DNA of 32,791 nucleotides from Elysia marginata (Eukaryota > Mollusca > Gastropoda > Plakobranchidae): positions 72,873 to 105,663 of the forward strand of contig BMAT01012874.1 in NCBI GenBank assembly GCA_019649035.1, read 5' to 3'. The position numbers were made by a program, and so were the translations under genes. The notes under the pieces were generated by a model. That model searched no databases, was not told the origin of the DNA, and was given only the letters and a program-made list of their open reading frames with translations. Positions within the stretch are counted from its first letter, which is position 1. Each line of letters opens with the position of its first letter. This document shows, in pieces, positions 9,354 to 19,308 of the stretch.

Positions 9354-9660
9354 TCACATGACTGAGTGATAGATATGACTAGACTAAGGGAAGGGTGAAG
9401 GGCAGTATAACTTCCATTCTTCACTGGCGCGATGACATAGAGTGAGCAAGTGTCATTCAATCAACGTTATCACACAACGAATGCAGCATTTTACGAGAGA
9501 CCATACCACTTTCTAAGATCAGATAGAGAGATCAAGAAAAACCTAACGGAATGGCATTAAACACGGTACTCAAACGTATCAATGTGATAGAAGCAGAAGC
9601 CAACTACCTTGCCCCATACCAAAACCTTAAGTTCTCAAACCCCCCCCCCCCTTTTTTTCC
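9354..9660. other. GC-balanced interval, possible coding or repeat body
   Basis: This stretch keeps the more balanced composition of the candidate exon. A plus-strand frame from ATG at 9551 (MALNTVLKRINV, then IEAEANYLAPYQ) stays open into the poly-C/poly-T tract at 9641. It has no recognised domain and could belong to the body of an old repeat. Confidence 0.3.
9641..9660. repeat. Poly-C/poly-T tract
   Basis: A run of 12 or so C followed by T. A similar poly-C run is at about 9769-9779. Such tracts are prone to length error in assembly. Confidence 0.8.
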
Positions 9661-12283
9661 CTCGACATGGTAGCGATAACAAAGGGTGAATAAAGTAGTC
9701 GTTAAATCGATGCCTTTGAGCCTAAAGATTCTTATTATCGTGAAGCTAAGGTCTAGACTATCATACGCCCCCCCCCCCTTTTCCCTCCTCTTTAAGTGCG
9801 AGACGACGCATAGCTTTAAAAATTCTGTTTCAAAGATATGAGCCTCTATATCTAAGAATTTACATAGGCTTTTTTTAGGCTAAATAATTATTGTTTCTCA
9901 AACCCTGTTTATTGGATTTAAATTAAGCTTCGAAGGCCCGCCACTGGAGAAGCTTTACGAGTGTTCGACAAAAGATTTTTATCCGTGATTTGTCTGGCGA
10001 AACAAGTTATGAAATTTCCTAATGCACCTTTTCTTGAAAACCAAATTTTATATTTAATTCAATTGTAAAACAATGGAACGCAAACAATCTCGCTTCAGTA
10101 TGCATAGTTCTGGAACATACGAAATAATAAAGGGAAAGGAAATAATTAACAGAAAATTAATATTGTCAACTATTTACACACCACAAAAAATTGGTGAGAG
10201 TAAAAACACACAGAATTACGCCTTAGTTTCGTCCACTTCCGAACTTCTTCATAGAGTCTAGATTAGGTATAGTTCTACGTTATAACTACATTATGTGTCT
10301 AAAACATGGCTTAGAGTGATAAAGTGTTGTAAATAATTTAGGTTTAGATCTTGAAGACTATTTTGTCTAAAATCTAGATAAGGACTCTATCTAGTTTAGG
10401 TTTTGTGGTGTTATGTTTTCTTCCACTTTAAGTTCTGCGTGTCAGATTTTTCCTTTAAAATTTTTTCAAGAAGGCGGCGTGAGAGGAAATTGAAGAGTTT
10501 ATTCATGTCAAGAAGTAAATTTATAATGACTAAGCATTGATTATTTTCAATAGGTAATACTTATCCTGTATTCCTGTAATAATAAGGTTGAAAATATTTT
10601 AAAAAATTTTAGGAGAAGAAAATGGTTGAGAGAGGGAGAAACACAATTGGCATCTACAAAAAGAGAGACAAAGACAAATACAATCATACGGTCACTTACG
10701 GGAATAAATGAGAAAAAACTGGAAACAAAAAGAAGAGCCGGAAGAGATGGGAAGTAAAATAAAAAATGAATCTATGAAAGAATAAAAAAAGGATAAAAAG
10801 ATTAAAGAGTAAGACCCAAAACTGCATGTAGATCTCGGTATCGGCAAATCTAATCTATGTTTAACACATCGACATGTAGATAGGGTCAATAAACATAACC
10901 TCTTCATGTTTTTTTTCTTTGGTGCTCTAAGCATGAGTTTTAGATATGGGCATAGTTTTGTGATCAAAGTTCATTATGTTTCGTAGAATGGGCAAGTTGG
11001 CTAGTCCGTTTATTATCAATGGCGCTGGAGGAAGAGTAACATGAGCCCCAACATAATGAAACATTCCAAAACAGTTTGTTTTGCTTTCTCGGTTTTGAGA
11101 AGAGAGAGAGAGAGAATTCACGCCTTCGTACCAATAGAAAAGCACATAGTGCGCCTATTTAGTAACAACCCTGAATCACAAATTTCTTTTTACGTCCCCT
11201 TTCCCCCAAACCACCCATCGTTTTATTCCTAATGCCGTCGCCAACAGAGCAGAGCAGGCAGCAATTTACCGTATTATAGTTTTAATTCCATCAAACGAAG
11301 AATGCCCCCGAGGAGGCGAAAAAAATTACTACATCTAGCTATTAAATACTCAACCGTATCTTCTAGAAACCATCCTTGTCGCGTCTAGACTGCGCTAGGT
11401 CATTCAAAAGTAGTAGCAGTACGAATGATCACAATAATAATAACTTATCACTGAATCTCGTGAATGAAGTCTTTTCACCATAAGAATCATGAATAACTCT
11501 GCTTACTCGAAGCTTAACAAGAGTTACAGCCCTTAAGTCTCCACGGACAGGATGTTCCGCTGAGCCTACCGTTTCCGCCTGTACGAGTTTCTATGTGAAA
11601 ACATTCATACCTCTCTTGCTTGAAATAACCGAAAGATTTGCTTTATGAAACGTTGGACATTTGAGATTTTTGTATATTTTTTAATAAAAAACTCTCTCTA
11701 GTTTGTGAACCTTGGTAAAAAAAATCGGCGCTTTCAAATGTCAAGAAACGTTTGAAAAACAAACAGAATAAACAAACAAAACAAAAAAACGCCATACCTT
11801 TTTACTCTTATTTATTTTTTCGCATGTTGAATATCATACAATCTTGAGTCTTGTGTTCCTCAAAATATAAAATAAATATATTTCGACAAATTTATTTAAT
11901 AAAACTGAATGCGTAGCTTTTAAAAAATCTATAAAGGGAGAAAGAGATAGAGATGGTGCGAGAGATACCTTTTTTCTGTAATTTTTTACTTCTACTGTAT
12001 TGGAGTGTATTTAAGATAATGCAGGCATTGCTATAGCCTGTTAGCCTGACTAACCATTGGTTATTTTCCATATATATATATATATATATATACATATAGC
12101 TTTGTATCGACTCACTCAACTTGAATTGCATTGAACTGACTCAGAGTAGGCCTAAATTGTAACAGTCTTCACACATTCTCAAACAAAAAAAGCGGCGGCG
12201 AAAGTAGAAACCAATTTTAAGCGTCTGGTATTTTTCTTGCATCAGTAAGCCCCCTACCTTCAGCAATTGTTGCTACAGGGAGC
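9661..12283. other. Non-coding interval
   Basis: No supported gene. The 62-residue frame at 10073-10261 has no recognised motif. From about 10610 to 10830 the plus strand is purine-rich. A (GA)n run sits at 11100-11114 and a (TA)n run at 12070-12092. The frames at 10692-11232 overlap one another on both strands and look like chance. Confidence 0.5.
12070..12092. repeat. (TA)n microsatellite
   Basis: About eleven TA units. It produces the Tyr-Ile run in the minus-strand frame 11892-12131, which is not a gene. Confidence 0.9.
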
Positions 12284-12547
12284 TTAAGTGTTGGGGAAAT
12301 GAAATCCTTTGTTTCCATCTTTAGACAGCGAGTATAATTTTTTACGTATAACTAAACTATTCTTTCTTGAAACTTTGCCAGGAGAGAAAAAACCCACAGC
12401 CGATGATGATTTTAATGTCTCCGTTGAGTGAAACTCCGACAGCAATGGCTCAGATATCATTTCCGCATAGTTTGCAAGTTGCTGCTGAAGTTTATGTCTC
12501 TCAAACTGAGTCGCGTGTCGCGGTTTTCTCGTTACAAGTGATGGCTG
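12284..12547 (-). CDS. Candidate 3'-terminal exon of an unidentified gene
   Basis: On the minus strand, an acceptor-like AG at 12549-12548 (tcgtttatag) is followed by 87 sense codons in one frame ending at TAA (12286-12284). There is no usable ATG near its start, so it would only be noticed as an exon. The peptide is protein-like: a basic, Gln-rich N-terminal part (RKPRHATQFERHKLQQQL), then NYAEMISEPLLSEFHS, then a Ser-rich segment and a basic stretch (GKVSRKNSLVIRKKL), ending in FPNT. Basic-Ser patches such as RKNS could be kinase sites, but that is inference. No membrane segment, signal peptide or known domain is seen. The polypyrimidine tract is weak (a poly-A run lies upstream) and a GTAAAA within the frame (about 12353) could be a donor instead of a terminal stop. 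The same DNA carries a 68-residue plus-strand ATG frame that looks less protein-like. Confidence 0.4.
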   Translation of the reverse strand, partial: QPSLVTRKPRHATQFERHKLQQQLANYAEMISEPLLSEFHSTETLKSSSAVGFFSPGKVSRKNSLVIRKKLYSLSKDGNKGFHFPNT

Positions 12548-12599
12548 CTATAAACGATGCATTTTTTTTCTAAGCTTGGAAGCGATAGAAACCGTATGA

Positions 12600-13140
12600 A
12601 ATCGTCACATTTTTTGGAAAGATTTTAGAGATTACTTTTGATTCAAAATGTCCAGAAAAAGATGAAATATCTCCTTTTAAAAAGCGGTTTTTTTTTCGCC
12701 ATTCAAATCAATACCTCTTCAAAGACTGTTAACGCCACCAGATATTCATTATCAAATTTAATTAGTTTTAATTGTGGAATTCATGAAACATGCCTTAAAC
12801 AATAGATTAGCATCCACCTGCATTCTTGAATGCTCCAACTATATGTTAATTTAAATCATTAGAAATTTAGGTAGGAGCCAACTGACTATTATCATTAGGT
12901 CTTCTTTGCACAACTGACTTAAAAATAATGGATTCTTGTTACAACAGCTCCAGTTTTGTCAGCCATGAATTTGCTCTGTGTCTAGTCTGTCATGAAACAT
13001 TCGAACGCCTTTGTTTCTGTTTACAAGTTTGTGAGTAAGAATATATACATTTACTTAGTTGACATGGAGTTGTTGAGGTTTTTTAATCGTTTTACGGCAT
13101 TTCGGCTAAATATAATTTCAATTGAATGTTACATTTCTTG
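12600..13140. other. Non-coding interval
   Basis: AT-rich DNA with no supported exon or repeat. Confidence 0.5.
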
Positions 13141-13146
13141 ACGAGA

Positions 13147-13401
13147 CTAAGAATTTTCTTGATAGTCGATCTTGACAGGGTGTGCTGCGTGCATGGAAAT
13201 AATCGGGTGGGGAGGGGGAAGTTCATCATTAAGTTTCACATTGCTCACATCCTTTATGTGCATTTCAATTTTTATGATGCATGCTATTACAGTTTTTTCA
13301 ATAATAACATCAGCTTGTGGTCCCACAAACCAATCCTGAGAAATAACCCCCAGCCCATCTTTAAACATGATAATTCGGGTATTTCCCATTTCAATGCGCA
13401 T
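13147..13401 (-). CDS. Unrecognised 84-residue frame, doubtful
   Basis: An ATG at 13401 opens a minus-strand frame of 84 codons ending at TAG. The peptide (MRIEMGNTRIIMFKDGLG, then DWFVGPQADVIIEKTV) has an amphipathic, protein-like composition but no recognised domain. A 103-residue plus-strand frame (13126-13437) covers the same bases, so open frames here may simply reflect local composition. Part of this sequence (around 13298-13348) is duplicated at 13436-13487, where the frame is not preserved. That argues for a repeat rather than a conserved gene. Confidence 0.15.
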   Translation of the reverse strand: MRIEMGNTRIIMFKDGLGVISQDWFVGPQADVIIEKTVIACIIKIEMHIKDVSNVKLNDELPPPHPIISMHAAHPVKIDYQENS

Positions 13402-13490
13402 CAGTTCGATCTAGAACCTGGGTGTGGGCGGGAATAAAAATTAATCATAAACATCGGGTTGTGGTCCTACACTAATGGGAAATTCCCGCA
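13298..13490. repeat. Diverged direct duplication with GCGGGAAT/ATTCCCGC inverted repeat
   Basis: aacatcagcttgtggtccca (13306-13325) recurs in altered form as aacatcgggttgtggtccta around 13449-13468, an offset of about 142 bases. The second copy is enclosed by gcgggaat (13428-13435) and attcccgc (13483-13490). Confidence 0.6.
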
Positions 13491-13674
13491 GCGACCTGTG
13501 ACCTGTACAGAGCACCAGGCCTCGAGTGTGTGAGATAAGATCAGAGACGAAGCTTGGTCAGTTTATTGACGTCCGTCATGTTTATTGCATGTTTGACCAG
13601 AGAGGTTTGATCACCAGGCTCAAAGCTCATGTCTGTCCTTCCTGCCTCCTCCGTGGTTGAGACCTCCACCCCAC

Positions 13675-13700
13675 CCACACACACACACACACAAACACAC
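13675..13700. repeat. (CA)n microsatellite
   Basis: CA repeats inside a pyrimidine-rich stretch (13640-13730). Confidence 0.85.
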
Positions 13701-13739
13701 CCCTCTCCTTCTTCCTCTTATTTCGATCTCTAAACTGTC

Positions 13740-15410
13740 TTGAGAAAGACGCAGAAGTTCAAACTTCCTTCAACCAGTCCTAAGAAGTCGGATGTAGCAA
13801 CTCTAAAGTTTGAAAAGAAGCCCTTAAGCAGAAAGTTCATAACTCTGTTTCTGTGTATATTCCAAATAAAAAAATTCTTATATCATTCAATAAATTTGTT
13901 TATAATTTCATGCAATTTGTCCTGTTTGGAAGCTCAGAAAGTGCCTACTTCTAGTAACTCCATGTCAGACACAAAGTTATTAAGCCCTTTTGCGAGCATG
14001 ATTTTCAAGCTTTCTTGTTGTTCGTGTGGACCAATCCTTAGCGCTCCCATCAAAATTAGAGACACGCGCTAATGTTCTAATTGAGGAAATGCCGTTTTCT
14101 ATTCAAACTAACAGTTTTGTTTTGTACATATTTCATGATGAATTTCATCATTTAGTATCATAAAATGATTGAAACAAATGCTGCTATATGTGTGATATCA
14201 AACTAGAAGACTATTTTCTAATCTCTAATCTCTTGACATTCTTTGTATTATTTAAAACCTTTTGAATGCGTTTTTCTTCATTCCATCTTAAGAAAGTTTC
14301 TCACAGGTCCCCGGCCTTTCATCTGAGTCCACTCGGCTGATAATGAAGGTATCAAAAGTTTTTTACTGCCTTGAAAGATCTTTAAATTGTTTTCAAACGA
14401 TGTTTAGTTATCTCTTTAAACATACCAATTCCACAACTCAACCCGTTTTGAGGGAGCGCTACAGGTATTATTTCCGCTGTTGAAATCGTGGGCGTTTGTG
14501 TTCAAGACATAACAGAAATAAATCAGCATTCTATAATACATAGATCGCGCTTACCTCCTCTCAGTGACTGAGCTTTCTTGCTAAATCCAGCCTATAAATA
14601 TCCTAGCTGAAAATCTCGTATATCTGGGTCGGACAAGAGATACAGTTATCATGTTTTGTCTATATTGGTGGGGATTATCTCTCAGCGCGTGCGTGGAATA
14701 GGGAGTTAAAATAGCTGCATATTGCACGGGTATTCCTTCGGGTAGACGGGGCTTTACTTCATCTGTTCAGCATTCCCAAGGGTTTAAAAATATGCCTTGC
14801 AGCAGCTCAAATCAGTTAGGCGTTGGTAATTTTTATTTTGAGAAAAAGTTTTGAGGTGGATTCCTCTGTTTCTCCATTTTTAAACCAAGAGAAGTTCTAA
14901 TAATTATCTGTACAAAAAACTGGGTAAGGAATTAATCAATTTTTTAACTTTCGGTAGCTCCGAATTATGCATTGTTAGTAATAAAAATAGCACCAATGTA
15001 GATGGTTTTAAGGTAACTATGTTTGAATCATATGGACTGGTTGTGAGACATAATGCTGGAGTTCAATGGAGTGGGCAGACTTACTAAAATCAGCAAGGGT
15101 ATGAAGGCGAGGTTAAGTCTGTGATATTATTTGTTACAAGAATTCTTAGAGGGCCATAAAACATTTAGCGGAAGGCTTAACAAAAGCAGTGAAAAAGATA
15201 CCACACAAGTGCGTGATCGGGAATATTCCATCATTACGCTGATTTTGCGCGGACAGCAAAATAAGAGTACTGCAGTGTCACTTCAAACACGGCTGGACTA
15301 CGTAAAACATGCGTAAATAGCATGACGGTTTAAGGATTACTTAATGTAATCACGATGGCAAAAACAATAAACCACCTAGTCCTGCATTACCTAATAACTA
15401 AGCTTGAAAA
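13740..15410. other. Interval without a supported gene
   Basis: The 110-residue plus-strand frame (13740-14072) has no recognised domain, and the minus strand over its distal half also holds an open stretch (SNFDGSAKDWSTRTTRKL). Around 14440-14780 composition is more balanced with no clear splice signals. The 61-residue frame at 15131-15316 is unrecognised. Confidence 0.4.
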
Positions 15411-15420
15411 ACGATCAGAT

Positions 15421-15514
15421 ACTTGTACAGTAAAGACAGCAGAATAATAATACATTCACAACTTTCATACACAGTTTCAATTTGGATCAGAGGTGTAAAC
15501 CAGCCATACCTCTA
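15421..15514 (+). mobile_element. Retroelement 3' end, copy 1 (5'-truncated)
   Basis: agtaaagacagcaga (15429-15443) and aggtgtaaaccagccatac (15491-15509) also occur, in the same order and almost the same spacing, at 19177-19252 just before the second (TAC)n array. The shared segment of about 85-90 bases is therefore the 3' end of a retroelement whose tail is a TAC microsatellite. Little or no coding sequence is left upstream, typical of 5' truncation. Confidence 0.7.
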
Positions 15515-15544
15515 CCATTACTACTATTACTACTACTACGACTG

Positions 15545-15606
<62 letters not shown>

Positions 15607-15631
15607 ACTGCTACTACTACTACTACTACTG
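15515..15631. repeat. (TAC)n/(TGC)n compound microsatellite
   Basis: TAC triplets with an inner block of TGC triplets (about 15585-15605). It translates to Tyr/Cys or Val/Ala homopolymers in the two frames over it, which are artefacts. It acts as the simple-repeat tail of the retroelement copy. Confidence 0.95.
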
Positions 15632-16510
15632 AGATTACAAACGAAAGTTCTAACATTTTAAAGTTCCTAGAAAAAGGGCAATTTCTCATATGGCACTTAA
15701 CCTAGTGAAAGATATTTCTAGCACCGTCGTTTATGATATTTCGGTGTTGTTCGGTTGTAAAAGAATTCTGTGTTTAGTACTAGCTGACATGAAATCAAAC
15801 CGAGGCTCCTGGATTTTTGGTCAAATTTTGTCATTGTAAAGATTTACCTAGACAAACAAGAAGAACTGAATAAGATATACTTCATTGATCCTTTGAAAGA
15901 AGGAATTTCGTGCGTGTTTAGAGTGCATTAAAATTCGGATCAGTCAACAAACAATCATATATTTATGCATTTGTACATGTATTATGGGTTGTTTTTTTTT
16001 CAATGACATATTCTGTTTATGAACAACAGATTAAGACTTTTAACCATGTTAGTTTGCGACCAACAAGATTAAATGTTTCCAGACTCAAATCATACCATTC
16101 ATGAAGTTTTGGAGTAGTGGGTATTACAGTAAAGGAATCTATTATTACTACCCCACCTCTCAGAACAATAATTATCATGTCTTCTCATTGCCGTGTTTTG
16201 TGTCAACTCTTCACACACAAAACTATTTGGCTCATTTTTTTACTTGCCGATTTCAAAGAAAACTGTTTTTCGCAAAATGGCTTTTTGTAGGAAACTTTGC
16301 CAAGACTGCTCAATCAGTGGAAACGAAATTTTATGACCTTTTTACAACTTTGGTTCCGGGCTTTAAAGAGGTGTAATATAAACAAGGCTAATGAATGCTT
16401 TCATTGCTAATGAAAACATCGCCGTCTCTTTTATGTTTCTGATATTTCCTAAAATCCTAAGGGAGGACTAAATTTAAAGGTTACACCTTGCAGAAGGTTA
16501 ATAAAGGCTT
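15632..16510. other. Interval without a supported gene
   Basis: AT-rich. The 91-residue frame at 16101-16376 ends in a protein-like stretch (QSVETKFYDLFTTLVPGF) but has no recognised domain or splice context and is left uncalled. Confidence 0.4.
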
Positions 16511-16511
16511 A

Positions 16512-16810
16512 TTGAGATTTTCTATAATGTTTTTACATCCCTAGGAGATATTACTGTAAAGCTGGAAATTTGTTTACAGAACGCAAAAAAATGCTTTTTT
16601 GCATTCATGAAAGATTGTGGTTTTCATTTCTATATCTAAATCAAGCAAACGGGGTGTATTTTCTATTTTCTTCGGAATGTCGTTTCTTAACTGATAGATA
16701 ATTTGGCCTATACAGTCACATTGCTTTACTTTTCGGTTAAGAATTTTGAAAAGTAAAGCGCCTAATTTCACATTTTTGCTTTAAGCGATTTACACTGGTT
16801 TCTCCGACAC
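16512..16810. repeat. 300-bp dispersed repeat, copy 1
   Basis: Nearly collinear with 20891-21188 in the same orientation. Shared blocks include gtaaagctggaaatttgttt, tttgcattcatgaaagatt, tcttcggaatgtcgtttctt and cacatttttgctttaagcga. No terminal inverted repeats, tRNA boxes or coding frame were recognised. A short aaatgc/gcattt hairpin occurs inside. Confidence 0.9.
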
Positions 16811-16860
16811 CTTGCCGAAGATTAAGAAAACGCTGTATAACATTTTTATGTTGGAATTAA

Positions 16861-17120
16861 AATCTCTCGCGTCCTGGGTGAATGAGTCGGATGTCGCAGT
16901 CTTCAGTCTCTCAAATTTTGCTATTTATAATAAGACATCTTTCTAGGCTTCCAAAGATTAAAAATTTCATTAAAAAATATCGATATTTTCTATAACGGTA
17001 TTCAAACTTTTGTTGATTTAGACTGAAGAGAAAAAAAAATAAGAAGAAAATGGTGATTAAAATGGTATTTTATTAAAAAAAGGAATATCCGACTTCCGAA
17101 TCATTCGCCATGGACGTGGG
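16861..17120. mobile_element. MITE-like element, family M copy 2
   Basis: The left end (gcgtcctgggtgaatgagtc, then ggatgtcgc, 16869-16898) is the inverted counterpart of the right end around 17085-17115 (on the minus strand cacgtccatggcgaatgat, then tcggaagtcgg). The core GAATGA-TCGGA-GTCG is shared with the element at 8661-8868. The interior is AT-rich and non-coding. It begins about 50 bases after the dispersed repeat copy 1. Confidence 0.6.
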
Positions 17121-17339
17121 ACAAACAGGCTTCAAAGTTGAAGATGATTGTCCATAGAAACGGGCAAACGTACGTAGGTTGATGTCGAAAAAGAAAACAA
17201 AAACTATTGAACTTTAAAATTTACTGCCACCTTGGAGGGTCTTTTACGTTTGAAAAGCAAAGAAGTTTCATGGAAAATAAACTGGAGAGGTCGTTTAACT
17301 TAATACTAAGCCTTATTGCACTACTTGGTACTGAAAAAA

Positions 17340-17525
17340 AGTTTATACCAAGGGAATACTGTTCATTAAAGTTTGATTGAAAGATTTGAAAATTATAAAA
17401 TTTAGAGTAGAGAGAAGTAGTCTTTAAGTGGAAATGCTCAAAATATGTGCTTTTAGCATGATTTGAACCTTCGACCTGCAATAGGTTCGGCACCCACCGC
17501 CTTGCCGCTGAGAGAAACATAGTTT
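17340..17525 (-). mobile_element. tRNA-derived SINE fragment, family B copy 2
   Basis: On the minus strand, cggcaaggcggtgggtg (about 17507-17491) is box-A-like and aggttcaaatc (17470-17460) is box B. Then catgctaaaagcac and atttccacttaaag match the family B body at 2.28 kb. The 99-residue frame on this strand crosses the element and is not a gene. Confidence 0.6.
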
Positions 17526-17529
17526 ATAC

Positions 17530-18070
17530 AATGTCGCCATTACGCTCCTTTAAGTTTACCTGTTTTCACCATTAATTAATGAATCGACTCTTGAACTTGC
17601 AGCGACACTGCTTTATGCTGCAATCATTTTCTTGAGCTCAAGGATTAAGTATTTTCGACATCCACAAAAGAAGAAATCGGCAAAGGTTTTCGAGAAGACA
17701 AGAGATCATGCTGACCATTCTTCCAACATTAAATTTCGCTTGTTCTAAATATAAGTCTTGTCTTATCATCGTTTTATGAGGCTGAAGATAAGAAAAGTTA
17801 TCGCCAGCAGATCAAATTATAATTATTTAATAAGAAAAACAAAGAGCGTGATAAGGATTTTTTGCAATAGATTTATGGCGATGGAATGTTTAGCATTTAA
17901 ATTGTATATTTACATGGACGCCCACACAATGTGCTGGCAATGTCAGACATTAAATCATTATAATGCTTTATAATGTTGGATTGCTCGCGTTTAGAATAGA
18001 AAAGCATAATGTTGGGAAAATGTACTAGTTTGCGCCGCAACGAAAGAGACGTTTTATGGGATGTATTGCA
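17530..18070. other. Non-coding interval
   Basis: No supported gene or repeat. The 71-residue frame at 17758-17973 shows no features. Confidence 0.5.
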
Positions 18071-18074
18071 CTAA

Positions 18075-18390
18075 AAGCGGTCTTTTTTAGTTAAAAATAT
18101 AAGGAAACATTACATCTACATATTCATCAATAAGTGGCGTCGAGTGCTAGTAGTAGACACAACTGCAGGACAGGCCAGAAATATCCTACAGTCACGCTGG
18201 AAAGATATTCACTTACGGAAACCTTTTGAAGGATGCATCAATAGAATTTTAAAAAAAGGAACCATCTTGTCCGAAAACTAATCTTATCACCCTGGGGCAT
18301 CTCTCAAACAATACTCTGAATCCATTTCCGGTTGACTTGTCTGATCGGCCAGTCGTCCGTCTCTCAGCTCTTAAGTTGGTGCTTTTTTAA
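18075..18390 (+). pseudogene. Decayed coding remnant, probably retroelement-derived (5' part)
   Basis: From 18075 a plus-strand frame stays open for 68 codons (NKWRRVLVVDTTAGQARN, then SRWKDIHLRKPFEGC) up to TAA at 18279-18281. A seven-A run at about 18251-18257 suggests a frameshift. In the next frame the sequence continues protein-like (SCPKTNLITLGHLSNN, then VDLSDRPVVRLSALKL) to TAA at 18388-18390. No ATG start and no recognised domain. Its position upstream of the retroelement 3' remnant, in the same orientation, makes a common origin plausible, but an unrelated host exon is not excluded. Confidence 0.35.
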
Positions 18391-18530
18391 ATTGTTTACT
18401 CATTAATTTTCCTGTAGATATTTATCGGCGTATTTGGATATTCTTGTTGGGCATGCTGTCAGGATAAGTGATTTTGTACCTTCTTCGTTTTTTTTTTTTG
18501 TTTTTTGTTTTTTGCTTTCTCCCTTTTCTA

Positions 18531-19201
18531 GAAAAAATTCCGGTGTGTTACGAACAAGACCGGTTCATGCCATCTTGTTCCAACCAAGATCTAGATCTCT
18601 CGGTTAGACCCTTAGCGTATTTTCGTTTGTGCCCCTGTATGGACTAAGAATTTTCACACCAACCTTGTTGACGCCGAACTAAGGGAGTACGTGACAGCAA
18701 TAACAGATTGTGTAGCATCAACACTTGTCCAATTGTTCTCAATCATTAGCTCAATAAACACCACCCCATATCAGAATACAGGACATGAAGTTAGAAAAAA
18801 ACGCTGTAAAGAATAAGGGAAATGCCACATAACGACCACTTGAAGAAAATTTTAACGAATGCCCCAACAGCATCAAGACTCAAATCTCGAGGGCCACCTT
18901 CAAGTCTGAACTCAAAGTGTAAAATGCAATAGAGGAATTACAAAAGGAATGGGAGCAACATATTCCACCAGGTGGTACCATCATTGATTGCATAACACAT
19001 ATCCTCCGAAACTACAAAAAGTGCTGTGTCGCTTCATACCGACTCCTTACAAAACACGACAGGGCTGCCTACAATATGCACAAATTACGACCAAAGGACT
19101 CTCCAATGTGCCCATGGTGCAAAGAAAAAAACAGAAACAGTAGACCAAAAACTAAAATTGGAAGAGGATTTAATACGGTAAAGACAGCAGATGATGCATA
19201 G
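18531..19201 (+). pseudogene. Decayed non-LTR-type retroelement ORF, C-terminal part
   Basis: After a pyrimidine-rich tract, three plus-strand frames carry successive protein-like segments. One frame covers 18533-18647 (CYEQDRFMPSCSNQDLDL). A second runs to about 18810 (APVWTKNFHTNLVDAEL, then EYVTAITDCVASTLVQLF). A third covers 18812-19201 (RPLEENFNECPNSIKT, QISRATFKSEL, then NAIEELQKEWEQH). This last frame has in-frame TAA codons at 18830-18832 and about 18920. Near its end, SYRLLTKHDRAAYNMHKL precedes SPMCPWCKE. An arginine-leucine-threonine stretch followed by a CPxC-type zinc-binding end is typical of the C-terminus of many non-LTR retrotransposon polyproteins, after the reverse transcriptase and RNase H regions. 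No reverse transcriptase core is visible. It ends at TAG 19199-19201, followed by a 50-base 3' UTR and a TAC tail. It is a dead copy. Confidence 0.6.
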
Positions 19202-19256
19202 TTATACAACCTAGATCGAGATTTTAAATTTGGAGGTGTAAACCAGCCATACGATA
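19177..19256 (+). mobile_element. Retroelement 3' end, copy 2
   Basis: ggtaaagacagcaga and aggtgtaaaccagccatac match copy 1 at 15.4-15.5 kb. Here the block overlaps the last codons and stop of the decayed ORF, which ties the family to that coding remnant. Confidence 0.75.
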
Positions 19257-19271
19257 CTACTATACTACAAT

Positions 19272-19308
<37 letters not shown>

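Noticed and set aside
12490-12530. Another end of MITE-like family M (ctgagtcgcgtgtcgcgg)
   Set aside because: Only partial similarity to the family core, with no inverted partner nearby, and it overlaps the candidate exon.
15423-15689. Tyr/Cys-rich and Val/Ala-rich frames on the two strands
   Set aside because: Translation of the (TAC)n/(TGC)n microsatellite.
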